A DNA stretch of 24,512 nucleotides from CAYSHJ01 sp964589725 (GTDB taxonomy: Bacteria; Planctomycetota; Planctomycetia; Planctomycetales; Planctomycetaceae): the NCBI GenBank assembly GCA_964589725.1, contig CAZPUJ010000380.1, positions 1-24,512 on the forward strand, in the 5' to 3' direction. Under the pieces are notes generated by a model that worked only from the letters and a program-made list of their open reading frames with translations, was not told the DNA's origin and did no database searches. Shown here piece after piece: positions 22,966 through 24,512 of this stretch (positions within the stretch are counted from its first letter, which is position 1; each line of letters begins with the position of its first letter). A program made the position numbers and the translations under genes.

Positions 22966-24512
22966 ATGCGGATCGGTTACGTCAGCGACGAACGCTACGT
23001 CGCGCTGCCGGATGTGTTGCTGGAGTTCGTCAATGCGCGTGGCGATTCCTGGGAGGCTCGGTCGCGCGCGAGCGGCTCGATTCACCTGGACCTGCCAGCC
23101 GGCGAGTACGTCGTCACGCTGCAAAAGCCGGGCTTCGGCGGCAAGCGTGTGCGATTGAACCTGCCGCTTGCGAAGCCGTATCAGTTTCGACTGTTGGCCG
23201 ACGGGCTGCTCGGTTACGCATGGCCGAAATGCGTGCGGTCGGACGAGGAGTCGGAGTTCCGCGTTCACTCGGTCGAGTGCTTCCACTTGGAACTGTGGCG
23301 CTACGGCTGGACGAAAGAGTTCGTCACCGGCTTGGGCTGGCATGATGAGCATGGCCCGCGAGCCATGATGCAGATCACGCCCGATGGCGATTACACGCAG
23401 AGCGGCGTCGAGTGGAACAAAGTCGGTTACACCAGTCCGGCACACACGCAAAAGGTCGTGGCTCCGCAACGCTCCGGCTTGTACTACTTCCATGCGAGCA
23501 CCAAATCGGGGGCGACGTTCGCGTTTCCGTGGGTCGTTGCGCCGGCTTGGCCAACCGCGCCGGTGGCGGTGCTGGCGTCGAACATCACATGGAACGCCTA
23601 CAACAACTTCGGCGGCCGCAGCAACTACATTCACTCGGATGAGCTGCCCGCCGTGCCGACGGTCAACTCGCGGCTGGAGATCAAACGCTACACCGACCCG
23701 CGGTTCCAAACGTGGGGCTATGAGTCGTATGCCCCTCTGTCATTCGAGCGTCCCGATCCGAACAACGACATCTCGCTGAGTGAACAGATCACCGATCCGA
23801 TCGAAGGCCGCGCGGCCTGTCATCTCGCGCCAGCCGAGTGGCGGTTGCTCGGCTGGCTGGAGCGAGAAGGATTTGCTTACGACTTTTACTCCGAGACGCA
23901 ACTTCACGACGAAGTGCTCGACCTGTCGAAGTACCGCGTGTTGGTCATCACCACGCACCCGGAGTACTGGACGCGGCGGATGTACGACCGCGTCAAGCAA
24001 TGGGTGTTTCACGAGCGTGGCCGTTTGATGTATCTCGGTGGAAATGGGGTCAACTGCGAAGTCGAGATGCTCGACAACGACATGATGGTCGTCCACAACG
24101 GCGCGATGACGAGCCTCTGGCCCGAAGGGATCGGTGCCGAAAGCCGACTCGCCAAACGACACGAATCCGAAGCGAACCTGCTGGGCGTCGTCTTCAACCC
24201 CGCCGGCATCATGACCGCCGCGCCGTACCGCGTGATCGACGACACGCATTGGGTGTTCGAGGGAACGGGTCTGATGAACGGCGATCGCTTCGGCGAGAAG
24301 AGCCTGCATCGCCGTTGCCCCGGCGGAGCCTCCGGACACGAGACGGACAAGATGTCCTCCAGCTCGCCGCAGAACGTGCATCTGCTGGCCAAGGGCCTGA
24401 ACCCCGACGATGGAGGGGCGGAGATGACCATCTTCGATACGCCCAACAATGGCGCGGTCTTCTCTGTCGGCTCGATCTGCTGGCCCAGCAGCGTGCCGAT
24501 CGACGATCACGT
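22966..24512 (+). CDS. N,N-dimethylformamidase beta subunit-like protein (partial)
   Basis: Open from ATG 22966 to the window end (515 codons plus two bases), so the C terminus is missing. GAGG lies eight bases before the start. Residues about 1-75 look like a small beta-sandwich of the carboxypeptidase-regulatory type (LPAGEYVVTLQKPGFGGKRV). The rest fits the large-subunit family of N,N-dimethylformamidase: NITWNAYNNFGGRSNYIH, RYTDPRFQTWGYESYAPLSF, WLEREGFAYDFYSETQLHDE, LVITTHPEYW and RGRLMYLGGNGVN. The characterised enzyme hydrolyses dimethylformamide using a mononuclear iron site; planctomycete relatives are of unknown substrate. No signal peptide and no small alpha-subunit gene are seen. 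It follows the giant gene by 121 bp with a possible terminator between. Confidence 0.8.
   Translation, partial: MRIGYVSDERYVALPDVLLEFVNARGDSWEARSRASGSIHLDLPAGEYVVTLQKPGFGGKRVRLNLPLAKPYQFRLLADGLLGYAWPKCVRSDEESEFRVHSVECFHLELWRYGWTKEFVTGLGWHDEHGPRAMMQITPDGDYTQSGVEWNKVGYTSPAHTQKVVAPQRSGLYYFHASTKSGATFAFPWVVAPAWPTAPVAVLASNITWNAYNNFGGRSNYIHSDELPAVPTVNSRLEIKRYTDPRFQTWGYESYAPLSFERPDPNNDISLSEQITDPIEGRAACHLAPAEWRLLGWLEREGFAYDFYSETQLHDEVLDLSKYRVLVITTHPEYWTRRMYDRVKQWVFHERGRLMYLGGNGVNCEVEMLDNDMMVVHNGAMTSLWPEGIGAESRLAKRHESEANLLGVVFNPAGIMTAAPYRVIDDTHWVFEGTGLMNGDRFGEKSLHRRCPGGASGHETDKMSSSSPQNVHLLAKGLNPDDGGAEMTIFDTPNNGAVFSVGSICWPSSVPIDDH

Noticed and set aside
22834..24510. Long minus-strand frames (22834-23709 and 23740-24510) opposite the dimethylformamidase-like gene
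   Set aside because: The plus frame has continuous family motifs from 22966 to the window end. The minus frames are broken and featureless.

Overview
The window looks like a piece of a Planctomycetota chromosome. No single gene proves this. The case rests on large secreted proteins of unknown function, a Flp pilin pair, a phytanoyl-CoA dioxygenase-like gene, an N,N-dimethylformamidase beta-like gene, and several short interspersed palindromic or tandem repeats of the kinds I associate with planctomycete genomes. When read through, those repeats give peptides such as TRSVSEG, FPSSAWEP and TYRTYVTYRT. There are no rRNA or tRNA genes, no transposase and no CRISPR array. DNA is moderately GC-rich, so many long antisense frames are shadows.

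Layout. (1) 2-2243, minus: arginine genes argB then argD, behind a near-consensus promoter. (2) 2501-2995, plus: an unknown small protein. (3) 3014-8313, minus: a cell-elongation operon mreB-mreC-mreD-mrdA (PBP2). Both the mreC/mreD and mreD/mrdA junctions carry interspersed inverted repeats, one repeat supplies the C-terminal tail of MreD, and another sits in frame inside PBP2. (4) 8447-10287, plus: a tandem duplication of a Flp pilin gene (period 513 bp), each copy with its own promoter-like leader and terminator. The second copy leads into an intact PhyH-family gene; after the first only a 50-bp phyH remnant survives. (5) 10385-11785, plus: a secreted SMP-30-like beta-propeller and a small anti-sigma-like zinc-binding protein. 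(6) 11800-12942, minus: a PAP2-type phosphatase lipoprotein. (7) 13238-15587, plus: a LutA-like CCG-domain protein and gltX, with an AATGACGAA repeat at the junction. (8) 15957-22844, plus: three closely spaced genes for exported proteins, ending in a 1759-residue protein. (9) 22966 to the window end, plus: a partial N,N-dimethylformamidase beta-like gene.

The best candidate for something undescribed is region 8. The 1759-residue protein has a secretin-like N-domain and a secretin-like C-terminal signature (VPLLEDIPGAGVLF), separated by a largely helical insertion of about 500 residues. N-terminal to these lie Ig-like regions and a long coiled coil, and a proline-rich tail follows. With its two exported partners it may form an outer-envelope pore or scaffold. 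That is inference from motifs read by eye and needs profile searches and structure prediction.
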